From Amorphophallus konjac (lineage: Eukaryota; Streptophyta; Magnoliopsida; Alismatales; Araceae): a stretch of 64,000 nt of DNA. The translations under genes were made by a program, and so were the position numbers. The stretch is taken from the NCBI GenBank assembly GCA_022559845.1, contig JAHNEJ010002744.1, forward strand, positions 1-64,000, read 5' to 3'. Shown piece after piece: positions 1 to 10,792 of this stretch (its first letter is position 1; the number at the start of each line of letters is the position of its first letter). The notes beneath the pieces were generated by a model. That model saw nothing but the letters and a program-made list of their open reading frames with translations. It ran no database searches and was not told the origin of the DNA.

Positions 1-1012
1 GTCCTCAGACCGTTATATGCTTGCAAGTTTCTTGATGAATTAAATGGTCTAATTAATTTCAAAATGGTTCCATTTTCTATCATGATGTTCCTTATGGATG
101 CCTCTTGCACGTACAATGGTTATGCCTTGGATTCTTGATCATATTTATTTTTTGGCTAACCTGTCTTTCATGAAAGGAATTACGAGTAAAGTCACGCTTT
201 GCCGTCCGTCCGGCAGGTAAGTCTGGTATTGTATCTCGTTCCCTCCTTCCCTTAATGCATTACTATATGTTATCTATGATATATTACCTCGAGAACCGGC
301 TGGTCATTCATGTGTCTTGGGATCTGATGTTCCCCTAAAACAAAAATGATGATGATCTAAGTTCACATGTTTAATCGTTGGATAGGCCGTTAGATTGGAA
401 AATTTGGGGACGATGGTTCTATCTTGCACGCCGTGGTTGCAGATGGTGTCCTGACTCTGATTTCTCCGATCTAGCAATATTATTCTCGAGTATCTTGTTA
501 TTTTATCTTTCTCTGCATTTGATTTGAAGATTTTGTTTTCCTTTAGCCCGGCATGCATCACGCGCATTCTTTGAGCATTTCGTGAAGCTTCATTTGTTCA
601 AGGTCTCGATGATGGTGAACAGCTGTGTTCTTAAATCCCGAAATAAGGAGAATCATTCCACTCTGAATTAGAAGGTTTCCTTCGATCTGCTCGCTTGATC
701 TGGTTCGCTGAAGATTCCTATCTGGAGTTTAGTCTCTTTCTTTTCCGTTGCCTCCGGCGGCTAGCCGTGTTTCCTTTCCTTAGTTAAATAGTTCCTCCAG
801 ACTTGCGTCCTTTGGTTGGCTATTTCCTTGTGATCAATTCGAGGTTTTCCAGAAAATTCCTATCGCTTGTTGGTACAGAACGGGTGTCGTTTACCTTAAC
901 GCCCTCTTTTTGATACACTCCACTTCATTTCCGCTTCATCTCCATGTTCCATTTCGCTTTCGCTTCATCTCCGCTCGTTCCCCTGCAAAGAGGACGTTAA
1001 GGAGGGGCATCT
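1..1012 (+). mobile_element. 3' interior of an LTR retrotransposon, noncoding
   Basis: I see no convincing coding region here; open frames are short and without recognisable domains. It is placed as the untranslated 3' interior of an LTR element because a purine-rich stretch (about 1000-1010) leads directly into a sequence starting TGTTGACACC that behaves as an LTR. The rest of the element would lie left of the window, so family and completeness cannot be judged. Confidence 0.5.
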
Positions 1013-2668
1013 GTTGACACCCGTTTTATACCCAATAAGTCGGGTCGTCTCCTTATTCATTCTATATGATGCTCCGAGTTGTTCACCCTTCATTGAGTCT
1101 CTTGGTCAGTTGAAGCCTATTTCTTGGGTTTTAATTCTTGGATTAAGATGTGGCTCCCGGTGGCATTTCGTTGGACGAATCTTAGCAAAACCCTTCACTC
1201 TATTTTTGAACCTCAATGCTAATAATAGTCCCAATCAGGCGTGTTTCTTCCTTCTGACAGATGGGTCCTGGGCCGTTACTTTTTGAAGAGTCTTAAGGCT
1301 TAAGGCCTCGTATTCAGAGCTTATCCTTTTGATTCCATGTTGATAATAACGGTTTGTCGTCCAGCCGTTGCTTCACTCTGACGCCCTATGCCTTGGCCGT
1401 CGCTTCCTTGAAGAGTCCAGCTTGTTGGGTCTTCTTCCCGTTGATCTTATCTCTTTGGGATAGGGTTGAAAATGGCGGTCGTTCCTTAATGCGTTACTTC
1501 CAAGTGGCGGTTTGTCGTGCAGCCGTTACTTCCTTCCGAGAGTCCTGGCAGTTCAGGCCTTTTCTCTGCTACTCCGTGGTTGAGATAAGGATTTGGATTG
1601 ACGTTATCTCTTTCAAATCTGATCCTCAGGACCCCCCGTTTGTTTCTATGGACTCTTGGTGATATTATCTTCAAGGATTTGCTAAGAGTTATCTCTTTAT
1701 CTTGCTGAATTATCCTCTGCTCGACCTAAGAGTTTGAGGGTCTATAAATAGAACCCTTGACTTCATGGCCAAAGGGGAGGAAGATTTGGAATTCACGACG
1801 AAGTGCTGCCGAACTCAGGAGCCATCTTCATCCAGGAGGAGCTGCTTCCCACATCCATCCATCTTCTAATCAAGGGAGTACTTTGATTTTGTCTTTCAAG
1901 TTCATCATTGCATGCTTGAGTTCTTCCTTGGTTTTCCTCAAAACAAAGCATTGTCCCTCCTCTTCCTCCACGTTTTTCACTGTTATTTAAGCATACAAAC
2001 CTCCTCCCAAAGTTTTAAAACACCCAGAGGGGTTAAAAAACCAAAACTCCCCGGTAATTCCCTCTCCTTTTGATGTTCTTAAGCTCTTTAAGAATTGATG
2101 CTATGCTTGTGAAAAGGGCTAATTGAGGTTGTCTTGTCTTGTCTTTCTACTTCTTTGGCAGGTTTACAGGTTCATTAGCACGAGGCCCAAGTCTTCTAGA
2201 CGGCTGGAAGAGTTGGAGTTAAAAGAATTCAAGCTTTACTACTGCAGATTACCTGACGGTCTGGTGCAGGCGCGTCACTATCTTCTGGCGGTCTATCGTG
2301 AGGCCGTCACTTCCAAGCGACGCACAGGGTTCTGGCCGTTACTTCCAAGTTGATCTGCAGGCTTTCCTTGGTTTTCTCTCCCGTGGGCGGGTGCTTCATC
2401 CACCTATTTCCAAGGTATATTCAGGTCTTTGACTTGTGTTTACTTTGGTGGCGATCACATCTTTCCTTGGTATTGGGCATTAGTTGTCTTCTTCATCATA
2501 TCTTCTTTATTTTCCTTGCTTGTTCCACCCCTAGCGGTGTGTTTTATTTATTCCTTGCTCCACGCCCCGGCGTGTGTTTTCCTTTTCCTTAGCGTAATTT
2601 GATTGAGGTAGTATGCCCATGCTAGAGCTGGCTACGATTGCCTAGGTTCATGTTCACATGTTCACAGG
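1013..2668 (+). repeat. LTR (3') of the leftmost LTR retrotransposon
   Basis: Begins TGTTGACACC just after a purine tract and contains a good TATA box at 1743-1750, as an LTR should. Short degenerate repeats built on GGCGGTTTGTCG...CCGTTACTTCC recur around 1350, 1506, 2288 and 2332. The right end is estimated from a CA dinucleotide near 2660-2668. The partner LTR is outside the window, so neither the end nor the TSD can be confirmed. Confidence 0.45.
1743..1750 (+). promoter_or_regulatory. TATA box of the leftmost LTR
   Basis: TATAAATA about 730 bp into the LTR. It fits the U3/R boundary of an LTR promoter, with transcription expected some 30 bp downstream. Confidence 0.55.
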
Positions 2669-3561
2669 TTTGAGTAGATCTTTGATTGCGTGTTTGTCAT
2701 CTTGCCACATTACTTTGCAAACCTCAAAAGTAAGATAAAAGATAGGCAAATAAATATCAACACATGTGTAGAAAAAATCATTTGCATAAAGGGTACATTG
2801 CAATGCATATTCCATGTGATTACTTCTAATTCCTTGTGTGTAAATACCCCCTTGCATGCTTGATTGTGATTATCTATACAGCCCCTCTTTGAAAACATTA
2901 TAAGGCCAAATATTCCTTGATAAATAAATGTGGACCCAGTGACCTCGGGATCTGAGGCATTCTCTGAGGGGGAGAGTCAAAGGATTTTCTCAAAATGGCT
3001 CATCATCTCTTTCTTCAAGTCATTCCCTTTCAACTACAACACAAGGTGGAGGTTCAAACAAATAAAAAGGAAAGGTTGAAGGAGATATTAAAAAAAAAGT
3101 TGAAGGAGTTATAAAAAAAGGTGAAGGAGTTATAAAAAATGATGAAAATAGGGCTAGGCCGACCATTTTGGTCGACCGACGCCCGGGTTCGGTCAACCGA
3201 ATCCGACGAACTGGACCGGCCTAGCCATGTCTGAATTCTCTTTTAAGAGGGTTTTCACCCTCATTCTTTCATTCTTTCAGCCCCATGCATTCTCCTAATA
3301 CCTCCTCAAACACTAGAACACCCAAACTCTCCATTTTCAACCCTAGAAACCCCTCTTTTTTCCATTCGCACAAGATCTGGCTTGTTTGTCATCGTTTCGA
3401 GACGAAATCTTCGCGGCGACTTGTGCGACCTTGAAGCCATTCCTTGGGTTCTAGCTTGAGGAGAAATTCTTTGCACAAGCTTTTGGTGTGTCTTCCGGTC
3501 CATCTTCATCCCACGGGAAGAGGTTAGCGATCGAAGGGTTTCCACTTCGATTTCTTATCCG
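2669..3561 (+). mobile_element. Interior of SIRE-like copia element, upstream of the env-like ORF
   Basis: No coding region recognised. It lies between the left LTR and the env-like ORF. At 3155-3225 it carries copies of a near-palindromic GGTCGACCGA/GGTCAACCGA motif, which is also repeated in the element's own LTR (5822-6001). This supports assigning the stretch to the same copia element. Confidence 0.45.
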
Positions 3562-4932
3562 ATGGTGCCTAGAAAAAGTTCTCGGAGGTCTACCCAAGGG
3601 GAATCTAGTGCCCGGAGAGGTGAGGCCCCGGCTCCTCCACCACAATGGGCTCCTGCACCTCCACGTGCACTGTCGATGCGCCCACGCATGATACTTGACC
3701 CCCGTTTGGTCGATTTTGATGAGATGATTGAAATGTTCCCAGATCTCGGTGCTATTTGTGAAGTTCAGAACGGTTGACTTGATTTTGCTTCTAGATATTC
3801 AAGGTATTACGCTAGCCTTGTTCAATAATTTTATGGGAACCTGAATATGAGGGATGACTGTCTCTATACGATTGTCAATGGAGTTGAAATCACGGTCAAT
3901 CCAGCACTATTTGAAAGAACCCTAGGAGTGTCAACTAGAGGAGCTGATATGACTTTTGGTCATGGTTTCGTTGAGGACATCTTCCTTCTAATGACATGCA
4001 GCAAATATGTGGATGTGGTTAGTAATTTTATCACGTTGAACTCCAACTATTTTCCTCGTTTGCAGCGTATTCTACATCATATGTCCACCACTCTTTTAAT
4101 TTCTATCCCAAGGCCAGCAGTAGAAATGAAGTGACAGAGGTGCATATATTTCTATTCTATCATGTGATGAATGGCGTGACCATTAACATGGGCCGACTTA
4201 TGACATATTTAGTTGAGTCATGCCGCACACAAATACGGCGATCTTTGCCTTATGCATCTCAGTTGACCACAGTATTCATTTATGCCGGGGTAAGCTTGAT
4301 TAATGAAGGGTTCATTCGAGTACGACAAAGTAATATATATAACAAACACAAGATGTTCACCGAATTTGGCTATTATTGGGATCCCAATGGAGAGCTCCGT
4401 AGAGAAGTGAGAGTGTATGGAGAAGAATCAGAATCTGAGGACAAGGAACAAGAGCAACAACAACAGGAGGAGGCTCAAGCACCACCCCCGCCTCCAGTAC
4501 GTTCAGGGCGAGGAGCAGCCATCTCCTCCTCCCCATGCAGATCAAGACTTGCCACCTCCACCACAGTTTCATTATGGGGAGTCCTCCACCCAGGGTGTCG
4601 GACAACCCTCTTGGACAGATTTTGAGGCTTTTGATAGGCATTTTTCTGGACTGGAAACTCAGTTGGATGCCTTTATGACCACGATGTCTGGTCCGATGGA
4701 TACCTTTTCCCATGCCTTGGACACCCATTCTACCCACATGGCTACTCTCACTGCCGGCTATGAGGATACCAGCCAGGCCTTCCGTCACACCAACTATAGT
4801 CTTCTCCACATTGACCGCCAACTAGAACATCAGGACCTCCTTCTGCACTCTTTTGCAAGCCATCTTCCTCCGCCTCCAGCAGAGCCTTCTCATGATGATG
4901 ATGCCCTCGAGGACTCTGCTCCTCCTCCTTAG
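3562..4932 (+). pseudogene. Broken env-like / plant transposon-protein ORF of SIRE-like element
   Basis: Reading 3562-3777 and 3847-4134 in one frame, 4131 to about 4490 in a second and about 4495-4932 back in the first gives one protein of about 450 residues. It has an N-terminal basic, Pro-rich leader, then a globular segment typical of the 'putative plant transposon protein' family found between pol and the 3' LTR of SIRE-type copia elements (motifs ERTLGVSTRGADMTFGHGF and FLFYHVMNGVTINMGRLMTY), then an acidic Glu/Gln-rich stretch and a Pro-rich tail. Stops near 3775 and 3829 and two frameshifts (near 4130 and 4490) make it non-functional. It precedes the polypurine tract and 3' LTR in the expected order. 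The family assignment is from recalled motifs; no search was run. Confidence 0.6.
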
Positions 4933-5541
4933 TTGTTCCCTCCACGGTCTTCCAGTTTCACAATGGTCTACTTATTCTCGTATCCTCTCCCCTCTTTTGA
5001 TGATGCCAAAGGGGAAGAAGTAGCTAGTATAGTGGTTTATATAAATTATGCTTGTGTGTGTCCCCGTGCTTGTATGCATGTTTGCATTTTGTGTTTGAGT
5101 CAATTTACATTTGCGTTTTCCATGTGTCTAGGAGTTCTGCATTCTCCAACATCAGTGTACTTTGTAATGAACTTGAAAGGAATGAATGGAATGCAATTGG
5201 TATTGGACATACATGTTGGTTCTTCCCTCTCATTTCCTCTCAATTTGGCAAAAGTGATTGAATGGTTTGCGTTGGTTTGGCTTGATGAACTGTTTGTAAT
5301 GAATTGATTGCATTGCGGATAGTTTGTATTGCCTATCCTCCAATCGGTTCGATGTATCACAAATGGTGTTGGATGCAAGACAGGTTAGCCCGTTTGCAAT
5401 CCCTCACTATCCGTGAGTGTAAACTCTACCTCGTACAATAACCGTGTGGGAAATTGCAAGGATACAAGGCGTTGATTTCAAAGTTCCAAATTTGCTTAAA
5501 GGCATGCCAATGCACTTAATGATCTAGAGTTTTGTCATCAT
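4933..5541 (+). other. Spacer between env-like ORF and 3' LTR
   Basis: No gene. It holds the spacer commonly seen before the SIRE 3' LTR, including a GATGATGCCAAAGGGG motif near 5000 and a TTTTGTCATCAT stretch just before the polypurine tract. Confidence 0.5.
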
Positions 5542-5556
5542 AAAAAATGGGGAGAT
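5542..5556 (+). promoter_or_regulatory. Polypurine tract of SIRE-like element
   Basis: AAAAAATGGGGAGAT lies directly before the LTR start TGTTAAGTCTC. This is the plus-strand primer site for reverse transcription and fixes both the LTR boundary and the element's plus orientation. Confidence 0.75.
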
Positions 5557-5821
5557 TGTTAAGTCTCTCCAAGTGATTTTGATGATAACAAAACCCTGGA
5601 CTTGGTTTCCATCTCATGTCGTGCCTAAACACTCAAGAGCGAGCATCGTACGCGATTAAGACTAATTTTCGTTATGTTAAATGCTCAAATGTTCACAGTC
5701 TTCAGAATACATAAAAAGAGCTCAAATGAACTTCAAATCTATGTAAACATATGCTCAATCCAAGGCCTGATTATATGGATATGATCTCTTGGGCTAATGA
5801 GTTATTTTTGCAGGTAAAGCA

Positions 5822-6001
5822 GACTTCGGTCGACTAATGAAGACATTTCGATCGACCAAAGTTTCCAGGTTTCAGAACTCTAGAATGTTACAGAGTTCGG
5901 TCGACCGATGGCACCAGTTCGGTCGACTGATTCTCCCAGTATTGGAAGCTCTGAGATTTCTTAGAGTTCGGTCGACCGACCAGACATTTCGATCGACCGG
6001 A
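5822..6001 (+). repeat. Cluster of GGTCGACC palindromic motifs in LTR U3
   Basis: Six copies of a TTCGGTCGACCGA-like motif, some as TTCGATCGACCGA or GGTCGACTGA, lie within 180 bp upstream of the LTR TATA box. The core is a perfect palindrome. The position suggests promoter cis elements, but no factor is identified. Confidence 0.65.
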
Positions 6002-6141
6002 CCCTACGAAGCAACTATTGTTGACTTTGTTCTCTTCAACGTGTTCAAGCCTTCTCTTTAGGATTTTTTAATCCCAAAGCCTCCAGACATGCCAGAAATT
6101 GTGGATATGTGTTTTGGCCTATCCCTTGACCACCCAAGTGT

Positions 6142-6149
6142 TATAAAAA
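6142..6149 (+). promoter_or_regulatory. TATA box of SIRE-like LTR
   Basis: TATAAAAA about 585 bp into the LTR, downstream of the palindrome cluster, at a plausible U3/R boundary. Confidence 0.5.
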
Positions 6150-6451
6150 TATCTCTTTGGGCCAAGAAACCCTAATCACTCAAGGGAGATCAAAGGTGGC
6201 TACCAAGGGGAGAAAGAAGACTGCTGCTACACCTGCGTGAACAGTGCTCCGTCCAGGGATTCTTCATCCAACTCCAAACTTTTCAAGATCTATCTGAAGC
6301 CATTCAACCTTAAATCAAGCGGAGATTCAAGCTTCGTCCAAAATCTGCATCACCTACTCATGGAAAGCTTAAATCAGAATTTTTCTTTTGTGTTTCTCCT
6401 TCCAAATTCTTCAAGCTTCAAGTGTGTGCTATTTGTAATCTCTAAACATTC

Positions 6452-6505
6452 GTGTGTGTGTGTGTGTGTGTGTATAGATCTACCCAAATTCGTGTGTGTG
6501 TGTGT
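6452..6505 (+). repeat. GT microsatellites
   Basis: An uninterrupted GT run at 6452-6473 and a second shorter run around 6492-6505, with more GT-rich pieces to about 6590, all within the transcribed part of the LTR. Confidence 0.9.
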
Positions 6506-7071
6506 TTGATTTCTTTCAGATTCGTGTGTTTCGGTGCGCTTGCACCTTCGTGGGAGTTCTGACCTCCTTACGAGTGTGTGTGTGTTCTGATCTTGTAATC
6601 TTTTACAAGATAGTGTGTGAATCCACACAGTTTGTGAGAGGTGGACGTAGATTGCCGTCATTGCATCCGAACCACCTAAAAATTATTGTCCATTGTGTGG
6701 CTTGATCCTTTTCTCATACCCCCGTTCTGTGCTAGCACATACTATATCACTCTTCTGGTGTTTTTCGTTCAGATCTAGTATAATTTGTCATTGCTGCATT
6801 AGATCTTTGGTATATCAAAAAGTGGATTCGAATTGACAAGGGTAGTCTTGTCAGGATGATAACACCTTGCGTGAGTAGAATCTTCGGATTCACACCTCTG
6901 CCATAGTACCAAGGAATTGCTGTGTGTGACAGATTTTGATAGATTAAATCAGTTATATAATAGATTGTGGACACTAAAAAAATTTCTCACCTTATGTTTA
7001 CGTGCAGAGAAATAAAGAATAGGAGAAAAGAGAAGAGAAGATGAAAAGAAAAAAAGAAAACACTCTTGAAG

Positions 7072-7615
7072 TGCCCTAGCGGCACACCCCTCAAAGGCCT
7101 CCAACGGCACACTCTCAAGTGCCCCAGCGGCACACTTCTTGAAGCCCTCAGCGGCACACTATACGAGCCCTTCAGCGTCACACTACCAGATAGCCTCCAG
7201 CGGCACACCCTTTGGTGCCCCAACGGCACACTCCTTAAGCCCCTCCAGCGGCACGCCCTCAGCAGCCCGTGTCTGACACACCCAAGGCAGCCTCCAGCGG
7301 CACACCCTTTGGTGCCCCAGTGGCACACCTCTTAAAGCCCTCAGCGGCACACCCGTTAATCCCTCAGCAGCCCCTGCCCGGCACACCCAGGGCAGCCTCC
7401 AGCGGCACACCCATTGGTGCCCCAGCGGCACACTCCTGAACTGCCCTTCCAGTGGCACACTACTTTGATGCCTCCAGCGGCACACACCTTGAAGTATCTC
7501 CAACGACACACCTCTTAAAGCCCCCAGCGGCACATGCCATGTGGCCCCCTTCAACGGCACGCCCCTGAAAGCCTCCCAGCGGCACACTTTTCTCATCCCT
7601 CAACGGCACAACATT
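7072..7615 (+). repeat. CAGCGGCACAC minisatellite in U3 (5' LTR copy)
   Basis: About twenty copies of CAGCGGCACAC spaced 25-30 bp apart, joined by variable linkers such as CCTCAAAGCC or TTTGGTGCCC. It sits immediately upstream of the LTR TATA box. The minus strand has long open frames through it, which reflect repeat composition rather than a protein. Confidence 0.9.
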
Positions 7616-7840
7616 CCACCCGTCCACCGATGTGCTCCGATTGGTTCTTTGTCCGGTGCAACCGGCAAAGAAAATCCCACGCCATGCCCTATGGCCTTTG
7701 GCGCGTAGCAGGCACAGCTCAGGGCTAGCTGAGGTGTCGCCCAAGGGTGAAGGCACGCAAGCTAGCCCCCTGCAACCAAGGACGGGAGAGTCAACTCCCA
7801 TTTAATACCCGTCGACCTCGGACGCTCCCGCCGCTGAGGA

Positions 7841-7848
7841 TATAAAAG
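7841..7848 (+). promoter_or_regulatory. TATA box of large-element 5' LTR
   Basis: TATAAAAG in the context GAGGATATAAAAGGCCCC. It is conserved at 27806-27813 in the other LTR copy although the surroundings differ, supporting a real U3/R boundary near 7870. Confidence 0.7.
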
Positions 7849-8345
7849 GCCCCCTCTTCCACGATGAACAACGCAGGCAGACACAGCAGAGAGGCCAGAA
7901 GAGAAGAAGATAATAAGAGAAGAAGAGAGGAGAGTCTGCCGCTCCGACCACCGCCGCTCGTGCGAAGAGAAAGAGAAGAAGAGAAGAAGAGAAAAGTGTC
8001 GACTGCCCCATCCACCATCGCCTGAGTGAAGAGAAAGAAGATAGAAGAGAAGAATAGAAGAAGAGTGAGCGAAGAGAGGGAGTGAGGTCTGGGAGGGGAG
8101 GAGTCAATGCTGCATTTCCCCCCACCGTATCTTGTTCTTTCTTTCCTTTTCCTCCATTTTTTCCTTTTGTTACAATGTATTAGTCCGCTTTGGGCATTCA
8201 TCTTGCGAGAATAGAAGTAGAGGGCTTGTAAATATTTTTGATGTCTTTCTAGGGCATTTCTTACGTGTTTCCATTCCTTGGTGTTTTCCTCCCCTTACGG
8301 TTTTCCACCGACTACTTCGGAGTGCCATAGATTCCCTCAGGTGTT

Positions 8346-9365
8346 CCACCTCCAACCGGTGCACTCTCAGCCCAACCTTCACTCGGTGCACCCTTGACTT
8401 CCTTACCCGGCACACTCTGCCTTCGCCCTGTCCGGCACACTCCAACGTCTCCCTGCTGGCACGCCCTGCCCAGCCTCTCCCGGCACACTCGTGCCTCTCT
8501 CTCCGGTACACTCTCTGTGCCTCCACCCGGTACAGCCTTAGCTCCCTACCCGGTGCATTCTCACCTCCCTCCAGCGGTACACCATCCAACAAGCCCGCCC
8601 ATCACACATCTTCCACGTGCGCTGACCTCGCCCCTCGCATGCACAGATCCGACACACTCCCAGTGCCGTTTCACACCTCAAACCCCTGTCTTACCCAGAC
8701 CGGCATAGACCTCAATCTTCATACGCGCTGACCCTGCCCCAGGCATGCACAGACCTCGATCTTCAGTCGCACTAACTTGCATTCTAGCTTAGCCAAAACT
8801 TGCACAGACCCTGGCAAGCCCCAGCCTTCGAGTGTGCACGGACCCTACTAAACACGCGCAGGCCCGGCCGCATGTGCACCGACCCAACCCTAGCATGCAC
8901 CGACCTTGTCCCTCGCACGCATGAAACATGCACCGACCTTGGCACGCCTAGCAGCGGGCTGCACCGACCTCGCTCACACCTGGCCGCCCGTGTGCACCGA
9001 CCCCGCACAGATCCCAGCCCGTGTGCACCGACCTTGCCATAGCACGGTTGAAGGCTGCACCGACCTCCTCCCTGCTCGGTTGCACGTATGCACCGACCTG
9101 GCCGCATGTGACCTAGCCCTAATGCGCACCGACCCTAACTCTTGCCTCTTAGCCCAAACATTGCACATGCCAAACTTGCACCGACTCTGCCTATTGACCC
9201 AATAAAACCTACACTGACCCAACCCCGCCTGCACGGGCCCTAGCCCATTCAAACATTGCACCGACCTTGGCAGCCCAAGCCTCAAACGTGCACAAACCTC
9301 AAGTGAAACATGCATTGACCCTGCGCAGACCTTGCCCAAACTTGCACCGACCTCCCTTCGGTCCC
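8346..9365 (+). repeat. CGGCACAC and TGCACCGACC degenerate arrays in transcribed LTR part
   Basis: 8346-8600 holds repeated CCGGCACACTC/CCGGTGCACTC units, and 8720-9365 holds GCACCGACC units at variable 12-40 bp spacing. The same arrays recur at 39280-40250 with small copy-number differences. Confidence 0.8.
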
Positions 9366-9397
9366 TTTGGCCCATCCTCCCACACATGCCCCAAACG

Positions 9398-9605
9398 CAA
9401 CAAAAAAATAAATAATAATAATAACAATAATAACAAACCCACAAAAGAGATAAATAATAACAAAAATTAAATAACAATAACAAATTCAAAAAAATGAATA
9501 AATAAATAATAATAATAAAGGAACAAGTAATAATAATAATAATCTCAAAAAATATATAATAAATAATAATAATAATAATAACAAACTCACCAAAAAATAT
9601 AAAAG
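9398..9605 (+). repeat. AAT-rich microsatellite
   Basis: Interrupted (AAT)n and AAATAA runs of about 200 bp, shared with the 3' LTR at 40285-40530. Confidence 0.9.
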
Positions 9606-10775
9606 TAACAGAAAATAATAAAAAAGGGGTCTAAACAACAATAAGATGATGAGACCCGCTCCGCAGCCTCGTTTCTCCTCGAGACCCAGTGTAAAGGGAA
9701 TATTAATATCGTCCCTCCAAGTCGGGCTCGGACCTTGGGAACCATCCCGATACGGCCGTAATCTGACATTGCTCTGGGCCGATAGTTCGTCAAACCGGAC
9801 TCATTCCCGTTGGGATTCGTTCCCACTCTTTCATTGAGATTGCCGTAAACTCGGCACACATTTGTACGTGTTTATTTCCGTTTACATCGTACCTTCGATA
9901 CGGACCTTTGTCCGAACATAAAGCGGTTCATGAATGACCAACAAAACCTGAATGGAACAAGGCGCCCCTCATCCTCCCCGAACCCTACGTATGGGAATAT
10001 AGATAAGACCTTCGTGAGTCACGCTTGGACCTCGGGTTCGTCCCAACCATGGTCATTGCCTGACCAACATCCTAGGCCTATAGCTAGCCATCTCTGTACA
10101 CGTCTTCATTTTGGGATCGAATCCCGGGACACTTTCACACTGTCCTTCGACACCGAAAATATTAACGATGCCTACGCAAGCCTCGCTTTGACCGCGGGAA
10201 GCTTCCCCATAATGGTCCTGGCTTGATCTTGCACCGGCCAAATAAACTCGCTGATTTCCGACCACTCTGACCGGGATTTAACCAAATGTTTCCCATTCCT
10301 ATGAACAATAAATTTGCCGTACCCCGGCATACACATGCTCCGATTTTCCCGTGACGAACACGCTGCCCTCAAGCCGGACACTCGTCCAAATATCAAATGG
10401 TCCCCTGAGTGACCGACATGTTTCGAATGCTTGCTTCCCTAGACATAGGGCTTTCCGACTGATTCAGGATCACTATCATCTTGCTTCTCTCGATATAATT
10501 TTCCGGCCATGAGGCCCTGATTCCCGGTGATTAATCAAGGGTGTTCCCCTCTCCGAGGGGATGTAAATAACGACGTGACCTTTATGGTGTGACAGATTTT
10601 GGTCCTGACACGAACCACTCAATCGTCTGATTAGTCAGATCGAGCGCACCAAGGGCTTCCATGAAGCCTGAACAAATCGTCACTTTATGACTGGCACCCC
10701 CTCGCACTAAATAAACGGATTAACCCAATCAACAAACACCAGATTCATTTTCAAATTTTAGTGCGTCCACAAGTC

Positions 10776-10792
10776 TGGCGCGCCAGTGGGAC
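10776..10792 (+). promoter_or_regulatory. Primer binding site of the large element
   Basis: TGGCGCGCCAGTGGGAC begins 3 bases after the LTR end. The TGG start and GC-rich, tRNA-acceptor-like content are right for a PBS. It partly resembles the complement of a plant tRNA-Arg 3' end, but the identity is tentative. Confidence 0.5.

Larger units (their letters stand above)
5557..6966 (+). repeat. SIRE-like copia 3' LTR, first part (interrupted)
   Basis: Starts TGTTAAGTCTCTCC, followed by TGATTTTGATGATAACAAAACCC, a hallmark of SIRE/Maximus LTRs. It carries repeated GGTCGACC palindromes, a TATA box (6142) and GT microsatellites, and is cut at 6966 by the next element. The remaining about 112 bp are at 41679-41790, giving an LTR of about 1.52 kb. 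The duplicated AGATT at 6962-6966 and 41674-41678 marks the cut. Confidence 0.75.
6967..10772 (+). repeat. 5' LTR of the large element
   Basis: This 3.8-kb LTR is matched piecewise by 19814-20749, 27702-28312 and 38479-41673. It contains a CAGCGGCACAC array in U3, a TATA box at 7841, CGGCACAC and GCACCGACC arrays in the transcribed part, an AAT-rich microsatellite and a non-repetitive 1.1-kb end. Relative to the 3' LTR it lacks 798 bp (equivalent of 38487-39284), with the breakpoint at about 8346 falling in a CCTCCA microhomology. Confidence 0.85.

Noticed and set aside
7183..7801. Minus-strand ORFs with VPLGHQRVCRWRLP-like repeats (also 19821-20419)
   Set aside because: They mirror the CAGCGGCACAC minisatellite in LTR U3; no start context, splice sites or homology supports a protein.
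7791..8201. Ser/Leu-rich minus-strand ORFs around the LTR leader (also 27727-28113)
   Set aside because: They arise from the GAAGA-rich leader of the LTR read backwards.
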